NCBI GenBank assembly: GCA_000447245.1
Contig: AUYT01000001.1
Location: 1,420,001 to 1,484,000, forward strand
Direction: 5' to 3'
Origin: a candidate division Zixibacteria bacterium RBG-1
GTDB taxonomy: Bacteria > Zixibacteria > MSB-5A5 > DSPP01 > RBG-1
Length of the DNA: 64,000 bases
Shown: positions 15,981 through 23,467 of the stretch, in pieces
Position numbering within the stretch: position 1 is the stretch's first letter
Layout: every line of letters starts with the position of its first letter
The notes under the pieces: generated by a model
Told to the model about the DNA's origin: nothing
Seen by the model: the letters and a program-made list of their open reading frames with translations, nothing else
The model's database searches: none
Position numbers and translations under genes: made by a program

Positions 15981-16916
15981 TTAATTCTTTACAGTTGAGA
16001 GTAATTTTTTTACTTCAACCTCGAGTCCTTCTAAATCCAAAAAAAGTGCTTTATCTTCGCAACCAGAGAGTTGGTGCATCCAGAAATTAGGTTTAGGTGG
16101 CGATTTCTTCCAGCTGGCCTTAGGTCCATAAACAAAATAGACATCCCAAGCCGGTTTATTTAAATTCAAAATTTTGCCCCAGGCTTGACCGGTCAATTTA
16201 GCTTCATCCCAAAAATAAGATAAACGAGCATCTGTAAACTCTAAAGAGCCTAAAACTGATGCTATTTTGCTGTCGCTTCGCAACATGGGTAGCCAAATGA
16301 TATAGAGTTTAAAATTTTCATTTTTAACATTCTTTAAAAGCTGTTGAATGACAGAGAACCCCTGCCTGCGGCAGCCTGGTCAAGTCGGTGACAGAAGTGA
16401 AACTAATCTAACCTTTCCCTTATCTTTTTGAAAAGCATTCCTAAGTTGCTCCAGTTCATCTATTTTAAAAACTAAAAGAGTATCTTTCCCTAATTCTTCC
16501 CAAGTCACTTTGGGTTTTAAATCTTCCTTAGACTGCTCAACCAACTCTAAATCATTTATTTTCCCGTTCTCATCAAATTCAAAATAAAGCTCTAATTCCT
16601 TTTCGCCTATGGATATTTGAGCCAAAGCTTCATTCTCAGAAGTAAATTTTAAATTTTCTATCCTTTTCAAATCCCCCCAATCCTGAAGTGCATTCTCCCT
16701 TTCCTCGGCCAGATTTTGAATAGGAAATGCTTCAAGAAAAGAATCAGAAAATACTGCTTGCAGATTCAGAGTGTCCCCGGTTTCTAAAAACTTCAAGAAG
16801 CGTTCGGCAGAAATTTTGGCAGAGGTTTGAGTCTTAGAATCAGCCAATATATTATTTAGGGGAGCTACACAGATCAGAGTCAATAACACCATTAGATTAT
16901 AGGATAGTAGTTTCAT
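15981..16916 (-). CDS. Probable selenoprotein: NTF2-like plus thioredoxin-like, UxxC
   Basis: A single reading frame interrupted by one TGA (16382-16380). Reading the TGA as selenocysteine gives 311 residues. The first 178 comprise a signal peptide (MKLLSYNLMVLLTLICVAP) and an NTF2/DUF3887-like domain (about 34-135). A strand KVRLVSLLSPT then leads to U179-P-G-C182-RR, the place of a thioredoxin CxxC. Next comes FSVIQQLLKNV helix, LYIIWLPML strand and a C-terminal part (FWDEAKLTG, AWDVYFVYG). The 31 codons between TGA and the first downstream Met are open and continue the fold. The start ATG at 16916 is chosen because codons further upstream are tRNA-Leu sequence. A candidate SECIS lies at 16366-16350. 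Alternatives: a nonsense-mutated gene or sequence error at a normal Cys codon. Confidence 0.78.
16350..16366 (-). promoter_or_regulatory. Candidate bacterial SECIS hairpin
   Basis: On the minus strand GGCAGGG (16366-16360), loop GUU, CUCUGUC (16356-16350): seven pairs, two of them G-U. The loop starts 21 nt after the UGA and begins with GU, as in known bacterial SECIS elements. A competing 5-bp hairpin (CTGCC-GCA-GGCAG) overlaps it, so folding should be checked. Confidence 0.6.
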
Positions 16917-16936
16917 TAGAATATTTAGTATTAAAC

Positions 16937-17021
16937 TGCCGGAGGCCGGAATCGAACCGGCACCCTGAAAATCAGGGAGGGATTTTAAGTCCCTTGCGTC
17001 TACCTGTTCCGCCACTCCGGC
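16937..17021 (-). tRNA. tRNA-Leu (UAA)
   Basis: 85 nt class II tRNA. Acceptor GCCGGAG pairs with CTCCGGC; the anticodon loop CTTAAAA gives UAA; the long variable arm (CCCTGATTTTCAGGG) and T-arm GGTTCGATTCC are clear. The 3' CCA is not encoded. It lies 20 bp upstream of the selenoprotein start on the same strand. Confidence 0.95.
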
Positions 17022-17059
17022 AATTTTTCCTTACAGAATGGCGTAGCCATAAGAAATAA

Positions 17060-17087
17060 AAAGTATCAAAAATATATACAAAGTCAA
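17060..17087 (-). promoter_or_regulatory. Probable promoter of tRNA-Leu and downstream genes
   Basis: TTGACT (17087-17082), 16-bp spacer, TACTTT (17065-17060), about 40 bp upstream of the tRNA on the minus strand. Confidence 0.45.
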
Positions 17088-17263
17088 GGGAATTTTGGTT
17101 AGACTAATTTGAACGGTGGGAAAAAGCGTCTCGTCTATAATTGGTGGGTTATCCACTCGTCATCTTTAATAAAGTGAATGTTGAACCATAGATTTGAATT
17201 TTGGGACATTAATTTTTTCCCACATTAGCCGACAAGAGTTGATGAAAGCATACAATCCTAAAA

Positions 17264-18973
17264 ATGGAAAGCACCGTAAATAAGGGTACCACATACATAG
17301 TACTTCCACCGAGTACTCAGGCTCACAGAATTAGAATCTTGGTGGTAGACCAAGACGAGTCGGTTCTTAAGCTTGCTTTGAGACTTTTGACTGTTGAAGG
17401 CTATGAGGTGGATACTGCAAAAGACCCGGTTCTGGCACTGGAAAAAACTAAAAAAACCAACTACGATATTCTTTTGGCTGACGTGCGCTTCCCCAAAATG
17501 GAGGTTTTGGTGTTGGCTGAAAGCACCCGACAGACCAATCCCCACATAAGTATTCTATTCATGGCCGAGCCAGCTATCTTAGAGACCGCCAAGCAGTCAG
17601 TAAAAATGGGGGGGTGTGACTTAATCACCAAACCCCTGGACCCCAAAAAACTGTTACAAACCGTAAAGAAAGCCCTAAGCCATAAACTGGAAGACACCCG
17701 GATTGCCAGCGCCAAAGAGCTTGGATACCTGGCTCAATTAGAAGATGTCATCCTAAAAACCGGCGATAAAAAGAGTATATCCAAAATTTCGCTGGGCTTT
17801 GCCTTAAGCTGTGTTTCAGCGGAATCCGGCATCTTCTTCTATAGGTCGAAAGACTCTAAATCTCTTCTCCTCACCTTTGGCTCAATTTTGCAGGAAAAAA
17901 AGTTCGAGGTCTTCGAGGTTCCTTTGGACAATAACTTAGCTTGGCCTTCTAAGGACCCGAAAGAAATTATACAATCTAGTCAACCGGAGAAGCTTCCGGT
18001 TCTGCCCTATCTTTTAGAACAGCAATCAACCCTGCCCTGGATAAATCACTTCTGTGAGCCGAATACGGCTTTCCTCTACATACCGGTAACTTTTACTCAA
18101 ACCGATATGTCGGCCATGGTCATACGGCTTAGACCCTGGACAAATGAAATCAAAGATTATGAAAAAAACCTTCTCTATCTGGATGCTCGCTTTACGGCCC
18201 TTTCCTTGGCCAACCTTGATTTATTAAATGCCTCCAAGTTGGCTCATAAAGAAACCCAATACCTGCATGAACAGAATATTGAATTGGAAAGACTCACCTG
18301 CAAACAAGTGGCTGTGGCAGAAGTTTCCTATGAGCTGAATAATTTAATATCTTCCATTCTGGCTCAATTGAACTTCTTAGAGAAGGAACTCAATAGTCAA
18401 AAGCCCGATTTGGCACGCAAGCATCTGGCCATGACCAAAGAGACCATAAAGAGTACTAATTTCTTTTCCAAAAGCCTGGAGCTGGAAAAAAGAGCGCCCT
18501 CGGTGAAGGAACCCTGCCATTTTAATTCTATTTTAGAGGAGATTGTAAGTTATGCTCAAATACAAAGTAAATTTAATAACCTTGAGATCGTGAAGTCATT
18601 GGAGCCGGATTTACCTAAAATTGATGGGGACATCACCCAGATAAAACAGCTCTTTTACAATCTCCTTAACAACGCCGCCGATGCCATGGGTAAAAGAAAA
18701 GGTGAAGGGGGTAAAATCTTTTTAAAAACAAAGTTTGATGCTGAGGGAAAATTTATACAGGTGGAAGTTGAAGATACTGGAATAGGTATATCCCCTGAGA
18801 TTCTGCCCTATATATTCCAAAAACCCATCCCCACTAAGTCGGGTGCTTATGGATTTGATTTACTGATTACTAAGAGGATTGTTGACCAGCACGGTGGGAC
18901 TATCGAAATAGATAGCAAACCCTCTCAAGGGACCGTGGTGAGACTAAAATTCCCATTCCAAAAAGAACCATAA
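17264..18973 (+). CDS. Receiver/pseudo-histidine-kinase hybrid
   Basis: 569 residues, cytoplasmic. The receiver domain (about 23-140) keeps the phospho-acceptor Asp73 (LLADVRFP) and Lys123 (TKPLDP). A central GAF-like region (about 155-320) follows, then a dimerisation helix (about 345-385) and an HATPase-like domain (about 440-565). The H-box position reads VSYELNN, so the phosphorylatable His is replaced by Tyr356. The N-box (FYNLLNNAADAM) and G1 (VEDTGIGIS) are good, but the G2 glycine lid is degraded to GAYGFDL. It probably cannot autophosphorylate and may act as a phospho-signal sensor or scaffold. It is a single-gene unit with no strong ribosome site. Confidence 0.85.
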   Translation: MESTVNKGTTYIVLPPSTQAHRIRILVVDQDESVLKLALRLLTVEGYEVDTAKDPVLALEKTKKTNYDILLADVRFPKMEVLVLAESTRQTNPHISILFMAEPAILETAKQSVKMGGCDLITKPLDPKKLLQTVKKALSHKLEDTRIASAKELGYLAQLEDVILKTGDKKSISKISLGFALSCVSAESGIFFYRSKDSKSLLLTFGSILQEKKFEVFEVPLDNNLAWPSKDPKEIIQSSQPEKLPVLPYLLEQQSTLPWINHFCEPNTAFLYIPVTFTQTDMSAMVIRLRPWTNEIKDYEKNLLYLDARFTALSLANLDLLNASKLAHKETQYLHEQNIELERLTCKQVAVAEVSYELNNLISSILAQLNFLEKELNSQKPDLARKHLAMTKETIKSTNFFSKSLELEKRAPSVKEPCHFNSILEEIVSYAQIQSKFNNLEIVKSLEPDLPKIDGDITQIKQLFYNLLNNAADAMGKRKGEGGKIFLKTKFDAEGKFIQVEVEDTGIGISPEILPYIFQKPIPTKSGAYGFDLLITKRIVDQHGGTIEIDSKPSQGTVVRLKFPFQKEP

Positions 18974-19012
18974 AGAAAAACAATTGTTGCATCCAGGGGC
19001 ATAAGAAAAAAA

Positions 19013-19951
19013 TTATAAATAATGCCTTTTTAACTCAGAAGCGTATTGAATTCCTAAAAATTCTTTGTTCTCCTCCAGCCAAGTGCTGAATTGGGTTTCC
19101 CCTTTGAGACCAGTCTCTGCGTAGAGGAGATTTTCCATCAATCCCTTCATTTCATCTTTAGTTAATAAAACATCCTGTACAAATTGGGAGATTATTTTAG
19201 CAAAAATTAGGGGGATAAATGGAGGCGGGTGGAGAATCTTGGAATTACTTCTGACCTTAGATTTAATTAAATGAACTAACTGGTCAAAAGTATAGGTGTC
19301 AGGGCCTGCAACATTAACAACTTTATCTTCTTCTTTGTCTCGGGCTTGAATGGCAAACTCGGCTAAATCATCCACATAAATGGGCTGAACCAGATAATCA
19401 CCGGAACCGAACTGACCAAAAATGGGAAAATTCCTCAAACACCAGGCAATATTATTAATCAAAATATCTTCTCTGCCAAAAATCAAAGCCGGCTGGAGAA
19501 TAACATAATTCAGACCAGATTCCTGAATAATTCTTTCAACCTCCCCCTTCCCTCTGAAATATGGTAACTCAGATTTAACGTTAGCGTTAGTTACGCTTAT
19601 ATGGACAATTTTCTTCACCCCTGCCATTTGGGCGGCTTCGACTAAAATTTTTGTATTGGCAACCGCTTTCTCAAAAGTCATATTAGCATAGGGAGTTCTT
19701 ATCCAATAGGTGTTAAAAAGAGTTTCAATCCCCTCCAGACTTTCCCTGAGTTTTTGGGGCTTGTCAAAATTATAAGGGAAAAACTCAATCTCCTGGCCAA
19801 AAGGATTTTCTCTATCAGGATGGCTGGTAAGAGTTCTGACTCTTTCATTCATAGCCAGTAATCTCTTAGTTATATATTTTCCAGTGTAACTTAGCACGCC
19901 AGTAACCATATTCAGTTTATCGGATTGGTGTATTTGTTCAAATTTATCCAT
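19013..19951 (-). CDS. NmrA-like NAD(P)-binding protein
   Basis: 312 residues from the ATG at 19951. Atypical short-chain dehydrogenase: glycine-rich nucleotide motif TGVLSYTGKYI near the N-terminus, with the third glycine shifted. Later family features include NTYWIRTPYANMTFEKAVANT, KIVHISVTNANVKSELPY (where the usual active-site Tyr region is atypical), NYVILQPALIFG, and VNVAGPDTYTFDQLV. Similar proteins are NADH-ubiquinone oxidoreductase 39-kDa-like or NmrA regulators; the substrate is unknown. A TTG start eight codons further upstream is possible but falls inside a palindromic repeat. Confidence 0.8.
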   Translation of the reverse strand: MDKFEQIHQSDKLNMVTGVLSYTGKYITKRLLAMNERVRTLTSHPDRENPFGQEIEFFPYNFDKPQKLRESLEGIETLFNTYWIRTPYANMTFEKAVANTKILVEAAQMAGVKKIVHISVTNANVKSELPYFRGKGEVERIIQESGLNYVILQPALIFGREDILINNIAWCLRNFPIFGQFGSGDYLVQPIYVDDLAEFAIQARDKEEDKVVNVAGPDTYTFDQLVHLIKSKVRSNSKILHPPPFIPLIFAKIISQFVQDVLLTKDEMKGLMENLLYAETGLKGETQFSTWLEENKEFLGIQYASELKRHYL

Positions 19952-19961
19952 GTAAAAAAAT

Positions 19962-20082
19962 AATCCCAGTGGCAAAAGCCACTCGTGGTGAACTCGTGAT
20001 GAACCACTGGGTTACCCACTAAACGGTCGGGTGCAAGGACCCGACCCTTCCCTGGGTAGCTCTGGGTCCCTGTACCCAGAGC
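19962..20082. repeat. Cluster of palindromic repeats
   Basis: Three consecutive inverted repeats: CCAGTGGC-AAAA-GCCACT with a distal CCACTGGGTTACCCA, GGTCGGG/CCCGACC (20025-20046), and GCTCTGGGT/ACCCAGAGC (20059-20082). The first shares its CCCAGTGG core with 44159-44190. It separates two minus-strand genes and may fold in mRNA. Confidence 0.7.
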
Positions 20083-20087
20083 CATTT

Positions 20088-21002
20088 CTAGCTGTTGTAT
20101 TTGTGCGATTGTTTCACAAGACCTATAATATAGTCTAAATTTGAGTCATGCTTGATTATAATTTGATAATCGCCATTACCCCAATGACCAACTTTAGAAA
20201 CGTCTCTAGCAATACCTTGTATGTCATTCAGTTTACCTTTTGACAAATTTAAGAATATTTTTAGCTGAGACTTTTGCGTTTGCACATCTGTGATATTACT
20301 TTTACCCTTGAATGCTATATATTTTTTTGTAGGCTTAATTTGAATGTCGTTTCCAATAGACAAAACCATTTCTTTGAATTTATAGTACAACTCAACTAAA
20401 TTATCTGGAATCCCCCTCAGATGGTCCTGTTCTGAATAACTTTTAATTTCTTTGCTAACCTTTTGGACTATTTCGCTGGTTTGGGAAATGGTTTTGATTG
20501 ACTCCCTGGTTTGTATAGGTTCTATTTTCTCAAAACTTACTGAGTCATTTGCATATTTTGTAACCTTCCACAGCTCAATTGGTAAATCTTTAAAATTTAT
20601 TGCTTGAACCTGCTGTGGTGAAAAACTAGGGGAAATAAAAATTACTCGAGATTGAGACCAATCTACATCATTCCTTTTAAGTATATGCTTTATGTTTTCG
20701 TTGTATTCGACGATGAATTCCGCTTTATTATTCAGCATTAAGGACAGGTAAGCAAACCCCTGATCTATAACGCTGAAATTTCTATCTTTTTTGTATTCGA
20801 TTATTACAAATGCCTTTGTCTCTTCATCAAAAGCCAGAGTGTCTATTCTGACGTTTTTGAAAGTGAATTCACCTTTTATAAATCTTAGCTTGAAAAGTGC
20901 TGCCAAATTATTTTCTGTAATTCTCTGAAGCTCTTTTTCTAACCGAAAAGGTGTTTCTCTTATTCTTTCTAAGTCCGTTTTTTCAATTTTATACAATGGC
21001 AT
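20088..21002 (-). CDS. DUF5655 protein with PD-(D/E)XK nuclease-like N-terminus
   Basis: 304 residues. The N-terminal part has FTFKNVRIDTLAFDEETKAFVIIEYKK, matching the D ... ExK pattern of restriction-endonuclease-like folds (residues about 45-75), with an upstream LEKELQRITENNL helix. The C-terminal part (about 195-300) matches DUF5655: ELYYKFKEMVLSIG, then PTKKYIAFK, and VGHWGNGDYQI. In my memory these proteins are widespread stand-alone genes, sometimes next to restriction or defence loci, but nothing around here belongs to such a locus. Codon and base use look more AT-rich than the neighbours; horizontal gain is possible. Confidence 0.8.
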   Translation of the reverse strand: MPLYKIEKTDLERIRETPFRLEKELQRITENNLAALFKLRFIKGEFTFKNVRIDTLAFDEETKAFVIIEYKKDRNFSVIDQGFAYLSLMLNNKAEFIVEYNENIKHILKRNDVDWSQSRVIFISPSFSPQQVQAINFKDLPIELWKVTKYANDSVSFEKIEPIQTRESIKTISQTSEIVQKVSKEIKSYSEQDHLRGIPDNLVELYYKFKEMVLSIGNDIQIKPTKKYIAFKGKSNITDVQTQKSQLKIFLNLSKGKLNDIQGIARDVSKVGHWGNGDYQIIIKHDSNLDYIIGLVKQSHKYNS

Positions 21003-21056
21003 ATTTCAAGATTCCCATCATTTTTAGATTTGTCAGTTAAAATTTCTTTTGGGCTT

Positions 21057-21845
21057 TTACACTAAATACATCGTTCCAAACAAGAAAATCCAGACAATAT
21101 CTACAAAGTGCCAGTACCAGGAAGCAGCTACGAAAGCAAAATGTCTATGCTGCTGGAAATGACCTAAGCGCAAACGGACGAAAACTATCGACAAAAGAAT
21201 TAGTCCAACAGAGACGTGCAGACCGTGGAAACCGGTCATCATAAAAAAACTGGTCCCGAAAGTGCCGCTTTTTAAAGTGAACTGGTCATAGGCCTTCAAA
21301 TATCCCCATTCATTCCCCTGCATCCACAAAAAAATCCCTCCCAAAATTATGGTCAAAAGAACCATGCGGCTGCACCAGACCCGCTTTCCTTTCAGGAACA
21401 GAGAATGTGCCGATTGAACAGTAAAACTGGAGCTTAATAAAAGGAAGGTGGCAATGGCCGGCAGTCGGGTATCCAGATGCGGAGCGCCTTCCGGAGGCCA
21501 GACCGGAAAATGGGTCTTGGCATAATAATGGTGTGCGAAAAGAGCTCCGAAGATGGCCGCTTCGGATACCAAAAATAATTTCATTCCGTTGCGGAGCCAT
21601 TTATCTTTTTCAACTAAATCCAGCTCGCTAAGCCTCTCTTTTAACAAGGCCTGGGCCCAGCCAGCCAAACCACCCAATGTAACCACTGCTCCAAAAATTA
21701 AAATCCCTAAGCCAATTTTATTCCCCCACACATGTAGCACAATTCCAGTGGGGATAGAACCGGCACCCACAGCCAAAACTATAGGCCAGTGGCTGTTATG
21801 TGTCTGGTGTTCCTCAGATGAGTGATGTAAGCCGGCATTAGACAT
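21057..21845 (-). CDS. coxC: Cytochrome c oxidase subunit III
   Basis: 262 residues, about seven membrane helices. Heme-copper oxidase subunit III signatures: FLVSEAAIFGALFAHHYY, the long helix ATFLLLSSSFTVQSAHSLF, GTSFFMMTGFHGLHVSVGL and WYWHFVDIVWIFLF near the C-terminus. It stabilises the catalytic subunit I. The ATG has AAAGGAGATC upstream. It is the last gene of the respiratory operon; the 50-residue membrane protein gene lies just before it. Confidence 0.95.
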   Translation of the reverse strand: MSNAGLHHSSEEHQTHNSHWPIVLAVGAGSIPTGIVLHVWGNKIGLGILIFGAVVTLGGLAGWAQALLKERLSELDLVEKDKWLRNGMKLFLVSEAAIFGALFAHHYYAKTHFPVWPPEGAPHLDTRLPAIATFLLLSSSFTVQSAHSLFLKGKRVWCSRMVLLTIILGGIFLWMQGNEWGYLKAYDQFTLKSGTFGTSFFMMTGFHGLHVSVGLILLSIVFVRLRLGHFQQHRHFAFVAASWYWHFVDIVWIFLFGTMYLV

Positions 21846-21865
21846 GCTAGATCTCCTTTGAGTTA

Positions 21866-22018
21866 TTAATTGTAATTCCCATAAACAAAAAATGTAAGAA
21901 TTATCACACTTAGGGCAAAAAGTATAAGAATAATCCCTAATATTCTATTTCTCTTTTTTTGTTTCCGTAAAACCAAATCGGATTCTTCTTGGCTGGTTCT
22001 GAAAATAAATTGATTCAT
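21866..22018 (-). CDS. Small membrane protein (50 aa) between cox11 and coxIII
   Basis: 50 residues. MNQFIFRTSQEESDLVLRKQ and a basic KKRNR precede one membrane helix (ILGIILILFALSVIILTFFV) and a short GNYN tail. The start ATG overlaps the cox11 stop as ATGA, the classical sign of translational coupling, so I consider it real despite its size. The position matches the small membrane proteins that often sit between ctaG and coxIII in other bacteria. A role in oxidase assembly or as an accessory subunit is inference. Confidence 0.7.
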   Translation of the reverse strand: MNQFIFRTSQEESDLVLRKQKKRNRILGIILILFALSVIILTFFVYGNYN

Positions 22019-22566
22019 TTTTTATTTTTTTTCTCCTTGGGGAATAAGGTATAATGCATGGTAATGTTTTCTACTTCTGAGTCTAAATCAGATTTAAAAG
22101 AGTACAGTACCGGCAGAATGTATTCCTGATGGGGCAAAATTACCTGGTCGTCGAAACAGAAACATTTGCTTAAAGTCAGTTTGGTGGCAGCATCTTCCGG
22201 CAATACTGAATGTACCGGCCGGAAGTAAATAGTATCATTGGACAGATTCACGAAACGATATTCATTTTTGGCAGTTTCACCCAGGACTATATTCTGAAAA
22301 GAATCTTTGGGTTTGAATAAAATCGGAGCGTTGTTGGCCACTACGCTGGTAAAAAGTACGGTCACCTTTCGGCCGCTGGATTTGGTCTCCGGGCTGGCTT
22401 TGGAATTGGGTGATATGGCTATCCCCACTTTCTGGCAGTACATTCTGAACAAGGGGACATTGATAAAGGCAAAAACAAACATAAATATCCCCAGTCCGGC
22501 TAAAATCAAAAACAGTCTTAAATTCTTTTTCTTCTTAGGTTGCTTTGGCTCTGGTTCTGATTGCAT
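22015..22566 (-). CDS. ctaG: Cytochrome c oxidase copper chaperone Cox11/CtaG
   Basis: 183 residues. One N-terminal membrane helix (LFLILAGLGIFMFVFAFI), then a periplasmic Ig-like domain. The copper motif appears as SKCFCFDDQVILPHQE, the counterpart of the family CFCF-x2-Q. Further signs are FRMYCQKVGI after the helix (third Cys) and NEYRFVNLSNDTIYFRPVHS. It delivers Cu(B) to subunit I. Spacing is tight within the operon: 10 bp after the heme O synthase gene and overlapping the small membrane protein gene. GTGAGGTAAG precedes the ATG. Confidence 0.92.
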   Translation of the reverse strand: MQSEPEPKQPKKKKNLRLFLILAGLGIFMFVFAFINVPLFRMYCQKVGIAISPNSKASPETKSSGRKVTVLFTSVVANNAPILFKPKDSFQNIVLGETAKNEYRFVNLSNDTIYFRPVHSVLPEDAATKLTLSKCFCFDDQVILPHQEYILPVLYSFKSDLDSEVENITMHYTLFPKEKKNKK

Positions 22567-22576
22567 TAGGCTTACC

Positions 22577-23467
22577 TCACAAAGATTTATGCCAAAATAC
22601 GTCGATTATGATTATTACGAATAGGATAAATAGATACAAAATCGAATAACCAAACAAACCCCAGACATATTTAACACTGGGTTTTCTCCAAGCTAAAATG
22701 GCCTTCCATAAATACAGAAGGCCTAAAATCAGGGCCGCCACTAAATATAAAAGACCGGCCTTCACCATAAGCAAAGCCAAGCTAATCCCAAACAGCACCA
22801 AAGTATAAATAAAAATCTGGCGCAAAGTTTCTTTGTCCCCTTTTACTACCGGCAGCATGGGAATTTTGACCTTTTGGTAGTCCTCTTTGAGACATAAAGC
22901 CAAAGCCCAAAAATGGGGCGGAGTCCAGAAAAAGATTATCAAGAATAAAATCGTGGGAGTTAATTCCAGCGTGCCAGTGGCGGCTGCCCAGGCAATCACC
23001 GGTCCCATGGCTCCGGCAGCTCCCCCGATTACAATATTCTGATGGGTTCTGGGTTTAAGCCATAAAGTGTAAAACAAACTGTAATACAAAATAGTGAAAA
23101 GAGATAATACAGCGGAGAACAGATTGAAGAATACCGTCAAAATCGTTACCGCTAAAACGCCCAGCAGAATGGCAAATATCAAAGCTTGAAGCGGTGAAAT
23201 TTTACCCAAGGGAAGTGGTCTTTTATTTTTAGTCCGCTCAAACTGGGAATCTATATCTCTTTCAAAATACTGATTCAAAGCATTAGCACAGCCACCGGTT
23301 AAGGCAAGTGCCAAAACCACCAGCAAAAACTTCCATGGTTCGGAAAGCAGACTCTTCTCCACTACCAAAGCGGTAATTCCGGTCAGAATTACCAATAGCA
23401 GAATTTTGGGTTTGGTTAATTTTATATAATCGTTGATGTTAAGTCGCATAACCATATTTATTTTCAT
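22577..23467 (-). CDS. ctaB: Heme O synthase (protoheme IX farnesyltransferase)
   Basis: 296 residues, UbiA superfamily, about nine membrane helices. It transfers farnesyl to heme B to make heme O. The catalytic first Asp-rich motif is NQYFERDIDSQFERTKNKRP and the second is in HFWALALCLKEDYQKVKIPM. The N-terminal YIKLTKPKI fits the family. The gene overlaps the end of the heme A synthase gene by 29 bp; a start at the third Met (23449) would reduce this overlap and is equally plausible. It works with the next upstream gene to provide heme A for the oxidase in the same operon. Confidence 0.93.
   Translation of the reverse strand: MKINMVMRLNINDYIKLTKPKILLLVILTGITALVVEKSLLSEPWKFLLVVLALALTGGCANALNQYFERDIDSQFERTKNKRPLPLGKISPLQALIFAILLGVLAVTILTVFFNLFSAVLSLFTILYYSLFYTLWLKPRTHQNIVIGGAAGAMGPVIAWAAATGTLELTPTILFLIIFFWTPPHFWALALCLKEDYQKVKIPMLPVVKGDKETLRQIFIYTLVLFGISLALLMVKAGLLYLVAALILGLLYLWKAILAWRKPSVKYVWGLFGYSILYLFILFVIIIIDVFWHKSL

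Noticed and set aside
15981-16286. Separate 101-residue gene
   Set aside because: It starts in mid-fold without a ribosome site and is in frame with the preceding ORF; better read as the C-terminal part of the selenoprotein.
16917-17015. N-terminal 33 residues of the open frame upstream of the selenoprotein (MAEQVDARDL...)
   Set aside because: It is translated tRNA-Leu sequence; the real start is the ATG at 16916 with a signal peptide.
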